From assembly GCA_019915135.1 (NCBI GenBank), contig JAHLMK010000006.1, positions 434,001-498,000 of the forward strand: a stretch of 64,000 bases of DNA. Reading direction: 5' to 3'. Position numbers and translations under genes: made by a program. Position 1 is the stretch's first letter, and the number at the start of each line of letters is the position of its first letter. Of this stretch, positions 21,360-33,141 are shown in pieces. A model generated the notes under the pieces. It was not told the origin of the DNA, searched no databases, and worked only from the letters and a program-made list of their open reading frames with translations. The DNA comes from Strobilurus pachycystidiatus. Lineage: Eukaryota > Basidiomycota > Agaricomycetes > Agaricales > Physalacriaceae.

Positions 21360-24300
21360 TCAGTCGACAAATGAGTCCAAGATATGTGTGTGCAAGGGCA
21401 AGTCTTTCGCAGTTCCCTCATCCTTCTTACGAAGACCCAGCAAGACGACGCACTGGACATTGAAGGCAAAGGTTTCCCCATACTGCTGTTTATCCTTCTT
21501 CATCCACGTCTGAACTGAGTGTACGATGAGTACAAGGGCGTCCACCGGAAGCTCAGTGTTGCCGTTTCCGAACACTGGCCAACCGGCTGGGTCCGATGCC
21601 AGGCGGGCGAAATCCTGGTCTGTGAAGGCAAACGGCTTATACTTGCCTGCACCTCTACCGTCATAGATGGGAACTACTCGCTAGTTTAGAAAAAGGTCGT
21701 CATGCATAAACAATTGACATACTGGCGTCATCGAAGCCGGCAACCTGGAATTGTGGTACATAACGCAGGCTTGCCTGACTCTGTGCACCAAGGGGATTGA
21801 CGAAGGCCCGACGGGGTGAAGCTTGCATCGCTGATGCAATGTCAGCGGTGGATCCGGGTACTTCGAGCGTGTTCCCGGGCTTCGGTGGCGCAGGAGGAAC
21901 TGGAAAAGCATGAAGATCAAATCAAAGTTGAGGAAAGTCTAGACGTACTTTTCATTGGCCACACAGGCCAAGGCTTGTCGGGTCCACTCTTCTGCAAATC
22001 GGAAGTGTACTTCGCCATGGTCGTCGCCACATAGTAAGCGTAGACATTGTCTCCGGCGTTCTGAATACAAGCAGACTCCAATCCGCTGTTCTTGTTGAAA
22101 ACCTTCGCAAGGACAGAATTCGCCAGACGCTCCTCCTGGGTAAAAGGTGCAAAGGCTATTCCTCTTGTAGAAGAAGAGGGCGGCTTGGGGAACCTCCCAC
22201 AAAGACATGATACGACAACGGTAGCCAAGGTGCAGGCAAGCGGAGTACGCTCAGATCCCTGGAAGGCTAAACGCGATCCAATAGTGGAATTCGTAGTGTT
22301 GTACGGCTTTACCCGCAGAATGGCGGGGTCCACGCGAGCTAGGTGGATATAATCGCCCGACCGTTCAAAGGTCAAACCCAGGAAAATCGTCCTATGCGGT
22401 AATGAGTTTCGCGAAGAACGAACAGTAGTGTTAGCTTACGCGATGTTCGCTCGACTGTAGTGTTCTCCACACTGTTGCAAATCCGTCCTGTAGACCAAGA
22501 GTTTGCGGTCTTGGGTATAAGATGCGGCAAACTCGCAAAACCTGAAGCATGTCGTTGAGAGCTGTGTCATGACATCAAATGCTAATCACATACGGTAAAC
22601 TTATTCGGAACATCTTTGTAGAGCTTGCGAGCAGCAAACTCAGGTAGCATGACGGGCTGAGACCCCGGTCCAGCTGCCTTGAACGGATTCTCGTGGGCAA
22701 GGTCTCCCTCGTAGGCACCAACTGTTAATGGGTCAGACGAGAGTATATCGGCAAAAGTAGTAGACTCACAATCAGAAGGCTTATCAGAGTCAGTGGCCCC
22801 AGATGGCTCCGGTGCGAGACCGCCGTTGACTTCAAGACCGTTATCCGGTTGCTGATTGTCCAAGTTCATGGGTAAACCTGGCCCTTCGTCAACAGCTCTG
22901 GCCTTTCCCTTATCGACGGCAACAGGAGGGAGAGATTCGGTGGACGTTTCAGTGGAGATGAAGGCCGCCGAGTCAACTTGGGCAGGCTCTGAGGCACTCG
23001 CGTTAGATACAGATTGGAAACCTGTGAGATACGTGACAATGAGAACAATAGTCATACCAAGAGAGGTATGCCACATACCCGTCATTGGGTCCTCAGGTAG
23101 ACCATCGTCACTATCATCGACACGGGGACGCTTAGACCTGGAGACAAGAATCAAAGATTAGGAGTGATGTTCAAATCAGTACCGATGGCTTACATAGAGC
23201 CTAATGAGACAGATGGGACATCGTCGCCAGTACTGTCCCGTTTCTTGCGCTTTAGGTTCTTGAAATCTTGGAGATCGTTCGTCGAAATGCCGTAGTGAGT
23301 CTCCAGTAGAGCCAGCATAGCTGGCGTGAAGCTGGAAACCGAGTCCATGTCGACAGCAGACTCGCCACTGTCCGAGCACAAATCAATGACCTCGTCATTT
23401 GTGTCGTTACCAGCTTCATCGTGGTCTACATCGTCCTCGACAATGAAACCATCGAGGTCGTACCCATGCTTGGATTGGGGAAGGGCGGAATCGTTCTCGG
23501 TTGTCTCCGGTCCGCTCAGCTCTTCAGCCTCGCCATTTTCTTCAACTGCTTCATCGTCTATTAGCTTTTCTCCTCTGGGGAATCTACAACGGCTATTAGA
23601 GCTAAATCAATAAATATAACCATAAAACTTACAGTTCATCCGCGATGGACTCGACAATTTTGCCTGGTTTTTTCCTAGTGGGCAAATCAACAAATACGAA
23701 ACCGGAAATCATACTTAAACTTACACTTTTTTGGCCGCCAACTGCGGTCGGTCACTCGGCTCTATCTTGATAGTTTTCTCAACAGGTTCGGTCTTGATCT
23801 TCGAAGGCCTGAGAAGAGTCAGATGGCGGTCAACAAGAAATAAAAGAGCAACTCACAGAGGAGCAAGACTAGTTGCCATAGCCTTACGTTTCACGAGGAT
23901 TTTGAGACGAGAGACTTCTTTCTCCGCATCAAGCAGACGTTGCTGTTTGTCTCTGGAACGACGGTGTACAGCCTCAATTGTGGGAGAGCCCGGCGCCCTC
24001 ACAGCATCTTGTCTTAGCTCGAGTGGGGAGCGAAGAGCTACCGCAGAAGGTACGGGCATACCCTTGTATGAGGGTTGACCTGAAGCGACGGTGGGAGTAA
24101 GCTCTTTCAGAGCAGCCGACACTATGGCAAGCGTACTCCTCTTAACAGGACTTGGGGCAGCAGAAGCAGGAGGTGCAAAGGCGTCGAGGAAGTCGTTCTC
24201 GATAAGAGCTTTCTGAACTACTGCGAGAGTGCTTGACTTTGCCGGAAAGATAGACGGTTGTTGGGCTTGTCTGACAATCACGTATGAGGAGGATTAAAGA

Positions 24301-24377
24301 GAGCGAATAGAAGAAGAAACTCACGGAGTACAAGGAGCGGCGTTGGTTCCTTTTTTGTCAGAACGATTTGGACTACC
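21360..24377 (-). pseudogene. M2 gene, 3' part (split by element B)
   Basis: A multi-exon gene of unknown family reads leftward to the stop at 21360. Segments in order: a Ser/Ala/Pro-rich part with two alike motifs, STLAVVQKALIENDFLDAF and STLAIVSAALKELTP; a short coiled coil (RRSRDKQQRLLDAEKEVSRL) ending in a basic KRKAM; an acidic region (DDEAVEENGEAEELSGPETT); KRKKRDSTGDD; and a folded-looking C-terminal half (LTFERSGDYIHLARVDPAIL, then WPVFGNGNTELPVDALVLIV, then ETFAFNVQCVVLLGLRKKDE). The ATG at 24384 falls inside the transposon end and is not the native start. The true 5' exons are at 36697-37452. I infer loss of function, or expression of a truncated protein. Confidence 0.75.
24371..24377. 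repeat. Left target site duplication of element B (GGACTAC)
   Basis: GGACTAC precedes the element tip CAACCATTGC and recurs exactly at 36697-36703. Confidence 0.88.
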
Positions 24378-24454
24378 AACCATTGCACCTGGAGATAGGG
24401 AATATGAGTGGTTATAACCATTGATCTCGTTTCCACCTACAATGGTTATAACCA
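24378..24454 (+). repeat. Left terminal inverted repeat of element B
   Basis: The tip CAACCATTGC matches element A's left tip (CAACCATTTC). GGTTATAACC lies at 24411-24420 (33 bp in), CGTTTCCA at 24429-24436, and GGTTATAACC again at 24445-24454 (34 bp further). A third copy, GGTTACAACC, follows at 24489-24498. Confidence 0.88.
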
Positions 24455-24735
24455 GTGCTGAACAGCGGGGAAAAAGCCATAACTCGCTGGTTACAACCAG
24501 TGGTGGCTGTGTAGCCGCATTTAGCCTGTGTCCGTACCTACCCGACCACATATAGACCATTCCCCAGAGCTGCCATCGGCCAAATGTAGCAACTCGCATG
24601 GCAATTAGGACCATTCCAATTCAATTACACGTTTATTGATGGTGACTACTTGATTGAGCAAAAAATCGGTCGAAAACTAGAATGTCCGTGTGTACAATGT
24701 CCAAAAGAGATAGTAAGCTAGAAGAGGGAGGCGCA

Positions 24736-27700
24736 TCAGTCATCCAAAGTCGCATCGTCATCGTTTGCCGCCAGCGCACGCGCTGCAGCAAGCCCCTCGA
24801 TAGCCAGCTCGTCCTCAGACTCCGATTCCTCCACCTCTTCCCTGATCTCGATCCGATCCGGAATCCTCCTTTCACGAGACTTCCACGGCCGGGCCCACAT
24901 GTCAACGAAATGACTGGCAAGGCTGCGGCGGACCGCCGCCTGGCGATGAGCATACGCGCGAATTCCCGCCGCCAAGGCCGGACTAGCCTCGTCCCAACCA
25001 CTAGAGCGCTCCGTCAGCCACAGATCCGCCTCCCGCTCCAAAGAGACCACTATGCGCCGCTTCTCCTCAGTCAACAGCTGCACCTCTTCCGTCCAGCTCC
25101 TCGCCCTCGCCCTACTCTTCAGCCACTCAACCCGAACTGAATCGTTGAGCTCGTCGTTATTGTAAGAGTCGAGCGCGTTCTCCATTCGCCAGATCCAGGA
25201 AATTTCGTAACTGCCACTGCCGAGCTGTGTCTGCTGAGAATTGATGCCCGTCTTGCGTCGCTTTTCCGTGGGCTGGTCGACATCGAATATGAAGCTGTCC
25301 ATGGCACGTATGTCGGCATCCTCCAATACTCGGAGTTTCCCTTCCCAACCTCCCGGCCCTCGAAGCAACAGAAGCGCCGCTCGCGCTACTCGATACTTTT
25401 GCACCGCTAGATTCGACTTTGCCTCCAGGCGCTCGATGATGGCGAATGACCTCCCGGTTCTCTTCTGCCCTCGGACGTTTCGCTTTCGGAAGGCGGCAAC
25501 AGAACGACGCGTACGCTGCATCGATCGAATCGTTTCCAGCGCGTCATAGCACTGAGCCTCCCGCAGTTTATCCTCCTTCTCTGCTACCTCTCCAATACAT
25601 CCTTGGGCTCGTGCGGCAGGACTGAGAGCCGAAGGCATGAGGAGAAGTTCCGTCTCAACATCGCCCTCCCTGGATCCAGCGAGGTCTCTGATGGCGATCC
25701 TGACCGCTGGCATATATACGCTCTGGACGTCCCGCAACTGACGGAGCTGCCGCTGGAGCTGGGCACGCTTTTCCTGGATCTCTTTGACTACAGCGGGTGC
25801 GTCCTTGTTGTCGCTCTTCATTAGGTAGGTGACACGACGCCTAGCAAATGATGATTAGTGATAATACGGACGACTAGAAAGAAATACGCACTGCACGTCT
25901 TCAATCAGAAGACCTAATGCAACGCAGACCGACGGACTAGTCTCGTGTAGCGGGAATGAGGCGGCTTCAGCTTTGCGCTCCTCCTCTGCCAATTTCTGAC
26001 GAATAGTGTTTTCGCTGGCATCTAGAACCCATCAATACTCAATTGACAGAACGTAGGAGATAACTTACGAAGAGCGGGAAGAAAATAGGGATTTTCCTTC
26101 TCGCTATCTTGCTCCCATCCTTCCACTTGCTTTGTCCACTTGTCCGCGCATCCCGCCGGTAAGATTGCCGTGAACTCTTCGTGCGCTGATACGTGCGCTG
26201 ACCGTCCCTTGAGTGCCTGATAGTGTCGTCGATGAGTCAGTCTCCCTAAACAACGCATTAGAGAATTGAAAAAAGGCAGCTATGAAAGATAAACCTAATC
26301 CAGTCGTCTTCGCCCAATTATGGCTACTCATCTGCCGGTCCAGAATGTCATGCCGATGACCAGGCAGCATCTCCTTCGTTGCCGGCGCTGCGTTGTTCAA
26401 ACCCGACCATGTGCGTTCGATACCCTCGCCGTCCGTCCTGCCCACGCCATGTTGGATATTCATGCTGAATTTGACCTGGCACCCGATTTTGTGGCCCTTG
26501 CAGTGACATTTCGGGATGCCCCACGCCATCGCAAGATCGTCGGGAAGATGGAGACATTCTGGCATCCGACGCATGCGCTCGACGAAGTGTATCGACCATT
26601 GACAAACGATGTCGTACGACACAAAGATTTGACGGAGTCCTCGCGCCACGATACTCAGAGCTGATAGACTGATATAATCCATGTTACAGTATCTAGACAA
26701 GACAAATGAGAAATGGGTATAGCAAAGAGTCATTAGAAATTCTTACCGTTCACCGCGTTGCAGATCGCCCGCCCCGTTGGGGAGAATGAACTCGTGCCGC
26801 GCGCAAATTGTCATTCCAATGCCCGTTGAACGCAAGCCGGTTGCATTTTTGGATTCGGCATGGGCGAGCGTCTTGAAGCCTGCGCAAGAGCTGATCTGTA
26901 CCTCACGGTCAGTAAATAATCACAGGAAATAAGGAAAACCCACATCTTGCTGTTTCGGGTATAGAGCAATGTGCTCCAGATACGCCTGTAGCTCGACGAA
27001 GTAAGCCCACCCTGTGTGTAAGCCAGGGTCCACGGTACTCGGTCGACGCAAATTTTTGAGCCGAAAATTCGCGTCCAGGGCGATGATTAGTCGATAGAGA
27101 AATCTGAAAACATTGTTAGTCGACTGCAGAGTGAAAGATAACGAATCACATACTGTTGTTCGGCCGGCATAGACTCCCAGTTGGCAGGAAGATTGAAGCC
27201 AGGGCGCGGGCACGCTGGGCAGCGAAGCGCGAGCTCGCCTGAGGCCGTAAGAGCACGACCATCCTTCATAGCACCGCGTCCAACCCGCTTCAACATCTTG
27301 AGGTGTGCGAACTGGCGATTCATTCGAAGTAAAGACTTGTACCGGCTCTGGGATTTTTGATTAAACACAATCCCCGAATTAGAGAATAAGCAGCGTACCT
27401 TTGGCAGTGCGACTCCGGTATTATCAGTCATGCGTTCCAGCGCCTGATAGTATTCCAGCGTGCTGAGCTTGCCCGAAGCAGCGAGCATCTCGTAGCACTC
27501 CAACATCCGGAACGTAGCACCTGTTTTGGGGAATTTTGTCGTGGCAGGAAAGAGCTCTGTCCGTAGCATCTGGATGCGAAGCGGAGCGCGTTGATCGCAA
27601 CCACAGAAGTCGGCGTTAACTCGATGCACAGTGTTACCGTGGAGAATGGTAAAATTTGCGTGGGCGGGTTGGGGGTTGACGCAAGAGTTGACGTCCTGGT

Positions 27701-28350
27701 GGCCAATCTGAACGCGTAGACCAAGGCCCTTTAGAGTGACTGCTTCGTAGCATTGGCCGTTCCAACGCTACAACAAAAATCAACCACGGCACGAATATGA
27801 CAAGTAGAGGACGTACCTGGATACGATGCAGAGGATTACGAGTGTGGTGCAGGATTGTGCAGCTCAAGCACTCGGTGAATGTGCCCCAACAATCCTTGCA
27901 GCGAAATATAGCGTGTCCCGGCACGATCTCTTGAATACCGTTATAGCAGGTCTGGCAGGGCCTATCCGCGCTACCGATAGCTTCCAGACGCGTCATCTCC
28001 TCCAAAAACTCCTGCGGCATGCCATCGTCGACCCATTGCATTTGGTTCCGATCCTGCCGGACAGCGTCAAAGGACTACCCAAGGCAAAGAGTCGAGGAAC
28101 ATACGGGATTAGGTTTGCGCTGTAGTCTGGCGGTGGAAGGAGGGGGGATGTGAAAACGGTTGGTCCAGATGGCCGGCATGGCATTGGCGCCTTCGTCGCG
28201 TGCACAGCTTGTTGAGGCGGAAGTCGACATGCGCTTGCCATCTCGGGAGAGAGCGACTGTCCGCGCTTGAACAACCTGCAAATTATCGTAGTCTTCATGG
28301 TCGTCGGCGCGGACCGCCTTGAGGGTACGTTTTTTCGAAGGGGCCGGCAT
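24736..28350 (-). CDS. KDZ transposase with CxC2-like cysteine cluster, 1054 aa
   Basis: Ten exons join in phase: 28350-28105, 28053-27817, 27767-27399, 27347-27154, 27103-26944, 26895-26747, 26692-26295, 26245-26069, 26021-25892 and 25840-24736. N-terminal basic tail; Cys cluster at about residues 115-160 (CQTC, CKDCWGTFTECLSC, HH) typical of KDZ-associated CxC2 zinc-binding modules. RNase H-like core: LIIALDANFRLK (Asp359), SYDIVCQW (Asp479), KCHCKGHKIGC, and GVGRTDGEGIERTW (Glu541 or Glu544), giving a likely D-D-E triad. The helical C-terminus ends in an acidic tail (EEVEESESEDELAIEG). Expected role: cut-and-paste transposition in the nucleus, binding the TIRs. No lesion seen, so potentially active. 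Confidence 0.9.
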
Positions 28351-28484
28351 GGAAAGACAAAGAAGTGGGAGTCGGTCGCATGTTGGTCACGGCGCTCAAC
28401 AAGTTTGGGGCTGTGGCTGTGTTTGGCCTCGAGATCACTTCATGTCCTTCTTTTAATTTAACAAGCTTTAAGTCGCAATCTAAT

Positions 28485-29025
28485 CTACGGATCCCCTGCC
28501 GTGTTCTGGTCGCCGCCATCGTTCTCCTCGCCGCCATCGTTCTCCTCGCCACCAACAATCTCCTCGCCACCAACAATCTGCTTGTGGCAAGCACACAAAC
28601 ACCTGGACTGCCAGCTAACATCATAGCTGATCATGACTTCCGGCGACGGCACCGACATCGCGCGAGCAAGAGCCACATCCAGTTCACTATTACCTGTAAT
28701 GAGGTAGAGCTGGAAAGAATGGTGCAGCGACATACGAGGGGGAAATGGACAAGCGTTCTCCGATCACAAACTCGCTCTGACTCTGAAGACTGCCCATCGC
28801 GCATTCAGTAGACACGAGGACAAGACGAGGACGACAGACTTACTGCTTGGCTTCATTTTGTCGCATGGCCTTCAATCGCCAGTTTCCATCGGAGCTATAG
28901 ATGCGAGTCAATAAGGTGCGCCCCAGGTTACTATTCAAATGCACTTACGCCACAAAACGTTCTCCGCCCCACGACGTACTGCTCTTCTTGACCTTGAAGC
29001 GATTCCTGGACTGCGAGCTCGGCAT
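28485..29025 (-). CDS. KDZ cargo gene 2, copy B (121 aa, small Cys-containing protein)
   Basis: Exons 29025-28949, 28894-28844, 28789-28694 and 28626-28485 join in phase. Start MPSSQSRNRFKVKKSSTSWG is basic. The core SYDVSWQSRCLCACHKQ matches copy A. The tail is four 6-residue repeats (IVGGEE, IVGGEE, NDGGEE, NDGGDQ) encoded by an 18-bp tandem repeat at about 28505-28577. The C-C-C-H pattern could bind a metal. The stop lies 135 bp from the transposase start, so the gene is read toward the transposase. Function unknown. Confidence 0.65.
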
Positions 29026-29257
29026 GGTGGGCAAAGGTGAGAGATCGAGTACGGGAGTAGAGCGACTCACTCACGATATTAGAGTCGCAGCGACAGACAT
29101 CGAAGAGTCCTGTCGTACATAATGGATGCGCCCTGCTTCTATCCTTGGACGGACACGTGTGTTGGCCTTCACTCATTACCTCCATCACTGACCTCAACTT
29201 GACGAGGTAAAAGCTAATCAGTACTGTTAACGGACGTGCTAATGATTTTCGAGACAG

Positions 29258-29719
29258 ATGTATGTTTGCACGGAAAAGCAAGTTCTCGCGTTTTGCAAAT
29301 ATTGTCTGTCGTACCATACGACGCGCCACCTCGAGTTCTTCGATATGTGGCTCCAGGCCTGGATCGATACGGTGCTTCTTCACGTTCAACCCGAATTAGC
29401 GGCACTAGCCTCAGACGTTTTATTCAATGTATGTTGTTACACTTACTTGAATGTTCATGCTCATGCTCACTGCAATGTGCAGATCGTCCTTGGCGAAGTC
29501 GAGCGCAGTTATGATGCTGCTGCCGTGGAGGCAATGCTGTCAATGGAGGACGACATCCAGGATCTTACCTACGGAATGTATCAGCTTTCCTTGTACACTC
29601 GTTGGGACCCGGATTCGATGAGAAGCATTTCGGATACATGGCGGACGTCGCCATCGCCCTGGCCCTCCTCATCACGCACCGGATGGGAATCTTATAGAGA
29701 CGACCTTTGGGGCAATTGA
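29258..29719 (+). CDS. KDZ cargo gene 3, copy B (unknown protein)
   Basis: Two exons, 29258-29428 and 29483-29719. The product reads MYVCTEKQVLAFCKYCLSYH ... FFDMWLQAWIDTVLLHVQPE, then an acidic middle and a Ser/Trp-rich tail ending YRDDLWGN. The intron position and position on the plus strand between genes 2 and 4 match element A. ATG 29258 directly follows an AG, so an upstream exon is possible; the open stretch at 29122-29218 does not join cleanly. Divergent from gene 2. Confidence 0.55.
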   Translation: MYVCTEKQVLAFCKYCLSYHTTRHLEFFDMWLQAWIDTVLLHVQPELAALASDVLFNVCCYTYLNVHAHAHCNVQIVLGEVERSYDAAAVEAMLSMEDDIQDLTYGMYQLSLYTRWDPDSMRSISDTWRTSPSPWPSSSRTGWESYRDDLWGN

Positions 29720-29912
29720 GTTGAAGCAGGCAGAGGGTTCCGAGATCACTCGATAAATACAATGTCATACAGATATTTTTAATTTTAAGTGGTCCGTATA
29801 ACGATGAAGGCGAGTATAGCGAAATAAAAAGCAACAAGATATAAAGTAGAATAATATGATATCGGACTAAAAAGATGCGGGAGATAGGGCGGCAGATATA
29901 TATAATTTACGA

Positions 29913-30840
29913 TTAAAACTCGGGACCCCAAACAGGCGAGAGCGAGCGCGGGCGAGGCGGCGCTGCGCGTCTGGCGCGTACGAGCTCTAGCAAGGATGGA
30001 CCTTTGCGAGCAGCCTGCATCTCTTGCACCCATTTTCCGACATCGCGATCCATGGCTTCTGTGTCCTCCTCCTCCGATTTGACATCGGTCTGAAGTCCAA
30101 CGGCAGTGGCCTCGGTTCCTTCACTCGCAACGTCCATGACAGCGTCGGGAATATCATCGTCGAGGGACTCTGTCGACGTGAACGAGAGGGAGGAAGAGAT
30201 GGATGGAGATGGAGACCATGAGGAAGAGAGGGACGGAGACCGGGAGGAATCGACAGCGGCAGGGGACGCGTCTCTCACAGCGGCAGGAGACGCGTCTCTC
30301 ACGACAGGGGACGCGTCTCTGGACTGGTCGGACGCGACAGAGGGCTCGGCAACGCGCTCAGGTTTGACGAGCCGACGAGGGCGAGGGCGAGGGCGAGGCT
30401 GACCGTCATAAATGACGAGGTTCTTGCGCCGCTCCCAGAGGCCGTGCTCGTTCTGGACCGTCATTAACTTGCGGCATCCCCACAACAGTCCGAAACAGAG
30501 GTTCTAAAAGTCACAATCAGAGAGGACTATGAGCAAGACGCGTTGAGTACATACCTTGCAACGCTTGTTGAAGCGTTTCAAGTGATCCTCTTTCGTCTCA
30601 TCGAGGAGACGGGGCAGCGGAAACTCGACGGTGTGCAGCGTTTCAAAACGCTGACGAAAGGCCTTGATATCACCGTTCCGTTTGTGGACGCGCGCAAGCT
30701 CGCGGGCGGAGCTGATGAAGAATGGAGCCTCGTCGGCGGTGAAGCACTACGCATCGATATCAGCAGGGACGCGACGCGTCAAGGAAGGGGAGACGTACCT
30801 TAGGAAAGGCAGGAGGAGCCAGGAAAGTCTGCTGAGACAT
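29913..30840 (-). CDS. KDZ cargo gene 4, copy B (274 aa)
   Basis: Exons 30840-30799, 30746-30555 and 30503-29913 (42, 192 and 591 bp). Start MSQQTFLAPPAFPKCFTADE; charged helical middle (RVHKRNGDIKAFRQRFETLH); a run of Pro-Arg dipeptides; then Ser-rich repeats with DASPVVRDASPAAVRDASPA encoded by an 18-24 bp minisatellite near 30250-30320. Ends SLSPVWGPEF, as in A. Same place and orientation as copy A. Function unknown. Confidence 0.78.
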
Positions 30841-30951
30841 TTTGAAGGCTGAGGACGCGTCGATTGCGAGCTGGAGTGAAAGGAGGTGGGAGACGAAGGA
30901 TTTAGAGTTTTTGCCTCGTTTTGTCGACGGAAGTGTGCCGACGACGACTCC

Positions 30952-30980
30952 GCTACTCAGCAACAACTCAGCTGTCAGGC
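30952..30980. promoter_or_regulatory. Conserved upstream motif of cargo gene 4 (B)
   Basis: GCTACTCAGC, then AACTCAGCTGTCAGGC, 112 bp upstream of gene 4. It is the counterpart of 12104-12131 in element A, where the distance is 118 bp. Confidence 0.5.
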
Positions 30981-31191
30981 GAGAGTCGGCAAAGAAAGAT
31001 GCACACACCACGCGAGAAGAGGCATAGCTAGATCGTAGATGGGGAGAATCGCATGAGAGGCGCTGCTCATTTACGTACAGAACTAGCGCAACGGCGGTGC
31101 GTGAGGACCTGAAAATGCGTTAATAGAGGGGCCAGCGACGAGTGGGGCGATGATAACGTACAGTTCAAACCAATGTTATATTTTGGACCTG

Positions 31192-31857
31192 CTACTTTTG
31201 CTGATAGAGAAGTTGGCGGCGGCGCTTTGCTGTTTTGAGCGACCGAGCCTTGGCGTGTTGAAGGAGGTCCTCGAGAAGGGAATGCACACTTTCGAAGTGG
31301 GCGCGCATCTCGAGGGCATCCTTCGCGTACTCATGTCCCATCCCCGCCTCGTCTTGAATCTGCCCTACGCCTTCCCGCACGTACTCTAACTTTTCGCGAT
31401 AGAAGAACTCCTTGGTGGAAATGAGGTCGAATCCCGCGGCCCAGTCCATCTCCTCGAATTGCTCTACCAGTTTGGCGGCGTAAGCGATGAGGTTATTGCT
31501 GCTGTCTGCACGCAATTCGGCATCGACTAGGCGGAGCCGGCGAAGGACGCGCTTGCAGAGCGCGTCGTCGAAGTACCTAGCAGATTGATTAGCCAGTTCA
31601 GAGAAAGAAGAGAGCACGCACTTGACTGGCGCCGCCTGTGGAGCCTGCGCGCGACGACGTTTGCCTTCTTTGCGGGCTTGGACATCGTACCGACGTTTTT
31701 GCGCCTGGAGTTGGGATTCCCGGTTTCTGGCTCGTTGCCGTCAGCGTCAGAGGAGTGGAGATGCAACGACAACGCACTTAAAGTACCATCGAAGGCGTTT
31801 ATCCTTCTCCGCCTGGGCTTTCTCCTCCGGGGTGTTGTATAATTTCTTGCGGCCCAT
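31192..31857 (-). CDS. KDZ cargo gene 5, copy B (189 aa, MGRKKLY family)
   Basis: Exons 31857-31778, 31726-31622 and 31576-31192: 80, 105 and 385 bp, identical in length to copy A. Start MGRKKLYNTPEEKAQAEKDK; basic middle (QAQKRRYDVQARKEGKRRR); core YFDDALCKRVLRRLRLVDAE; basic end SLKTAKRRRQLLYQQK. Equal total length (189 residues) despite many substitutions points to purifying selection on the protein. Function unknown; nucleic-acid binding is possible from its charge. Confidence 0.82.
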
Positions 31858-32033
31858 GGTGGCGGTAGTAACTAGAGAGAGGCCTCGTCAGTCTAAGAAT
31901 GCAGGCGCTAGGCAATACGAGGGCTTACAAAAGGTATTGGAGTGGTTGTAGCCAGTCAAAGGGAGGTAGCACAGGTGAGCGTACGAACGGAATCAGCAAT
32001 TGCTCTGGGTACTTGCCTTAGGAAACGAGATCA

Positions 32034-32404
32034 CTGGACTTCTATTGGACCTTTATTCTTACCTCTCACAAATAAAATCGGAAAAAATTCGTAGCGTTAA
32101 AATACAATTGATTATGGTTTTAGGTATTTTTTGGGGAGCAAGAATAGTGACGAATGACTGTTGTCGTCGTCGACAGTCTGAACGTGAATGGAATGATGAT
32201 TGGACTGCTACTGGACTTCTATTGGACTACTACTGGACCGTTATCATAGCTCCCTAGAGAAAGCGAGTACCCATAAAATGGCAACGCGTAGACCTGAGGG
32301 ACGTGTAAGTGATCAATGTTTCGCAAATCCGAGGACGACCTGTTTGAATGGTGAGTTATACGGATATCATTTGTCTCGGCATTTTAATGGACCTTAATTG
32401 GACC
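32034..32404. promoter_or_regulatory. Phased TTGGACC array, 2-4-2, element B
   Basis: Units start at 32034 and 32045; at 32200, 32211, 32222 and 32233; and at 32387 and 32398. Spacing is exactly 11 bp within each cluster. Cluster starts are 166 and 187 bp apart, against 167 and 187 in element A. The array begins 177 bp upstream of gene 5. The sequence between clusters is not alike in the two elements. Confidence 0.75.
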
Positions 32405-33137
32405 GAAATGGTAGCGGTCCGTGCAGGGAGTGGACAGTCTGGGAAAGAGTGAGTAATCAAGGATAAGACGCTGGACAGTCACTTCGTCGCGATCCGGGAG
32501 TGTTTTCTTGACTGAGCCTCGATAGTAAGTCCAAAGAGTTGCCTACAGTTTGATTGGACCATTTCATTTCGGAACATAGGTGCTGTTCCGGAAGACCGAA
32601 TACCAGAGGCATCGCGAGCAGACAGCTAGACAAGCACAGCATGACCATGAGCGCCAGCGGGAAGGGTACAACCGTTCATTACTGAAGGTAGAGTTTATGC
32701 GACTCGTCGTTCTCGGAAGAGGTGGTCCGGCTAAAAGCGCCGAGCAGTCATTCTGATGTGACAAGGGACTGGCCAAGCCGGTTCGATTGATCTAATTGAT
32801 GTCTTGTACGTGATACGTGATCCTGGTGCAACTTGGTATACGGCACAAAACTCCTGTACTACCCACAGCCAGATGGCATACTGGTTCTGAGCACTGAAGA
32901 ACCAGTGTTGAGTACCAGGTCCCATCTGGCTGTGTATTTTGGATCATACAATCGTCAGTCATTTTTAATTTTCCGGACTTTCGGCTATCGTCTCGCGGAC
33001 CGCCCTTAATTTTGATAACCTCATGTTGATGTTTTCTAATTTTGTTCCAGGTACACTATAGTCTCCGCGCATCACTGCCGCCATGTGCATGATGCATATT
33101 TACGCCGGATAACTCACGTCAACAGCGCATATTCTAT
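32405..33137. other. Spacer in element B without a gene
   Basis: Short, overlapping open frames only; none shows intron logic or resembles a cargo gene of element A. One isolated TTGGACC lies at about 32565. I see nothing else. Confidence 0.5.
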
Positions 33138-33141
33138 TCAG

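Noticed and set aside
24325..24384. ATG at 24384 as the native start of M2
   Set aside because: It lies inside the inverted repeat of element B, and in-phase upstream exons exist beyond the element.
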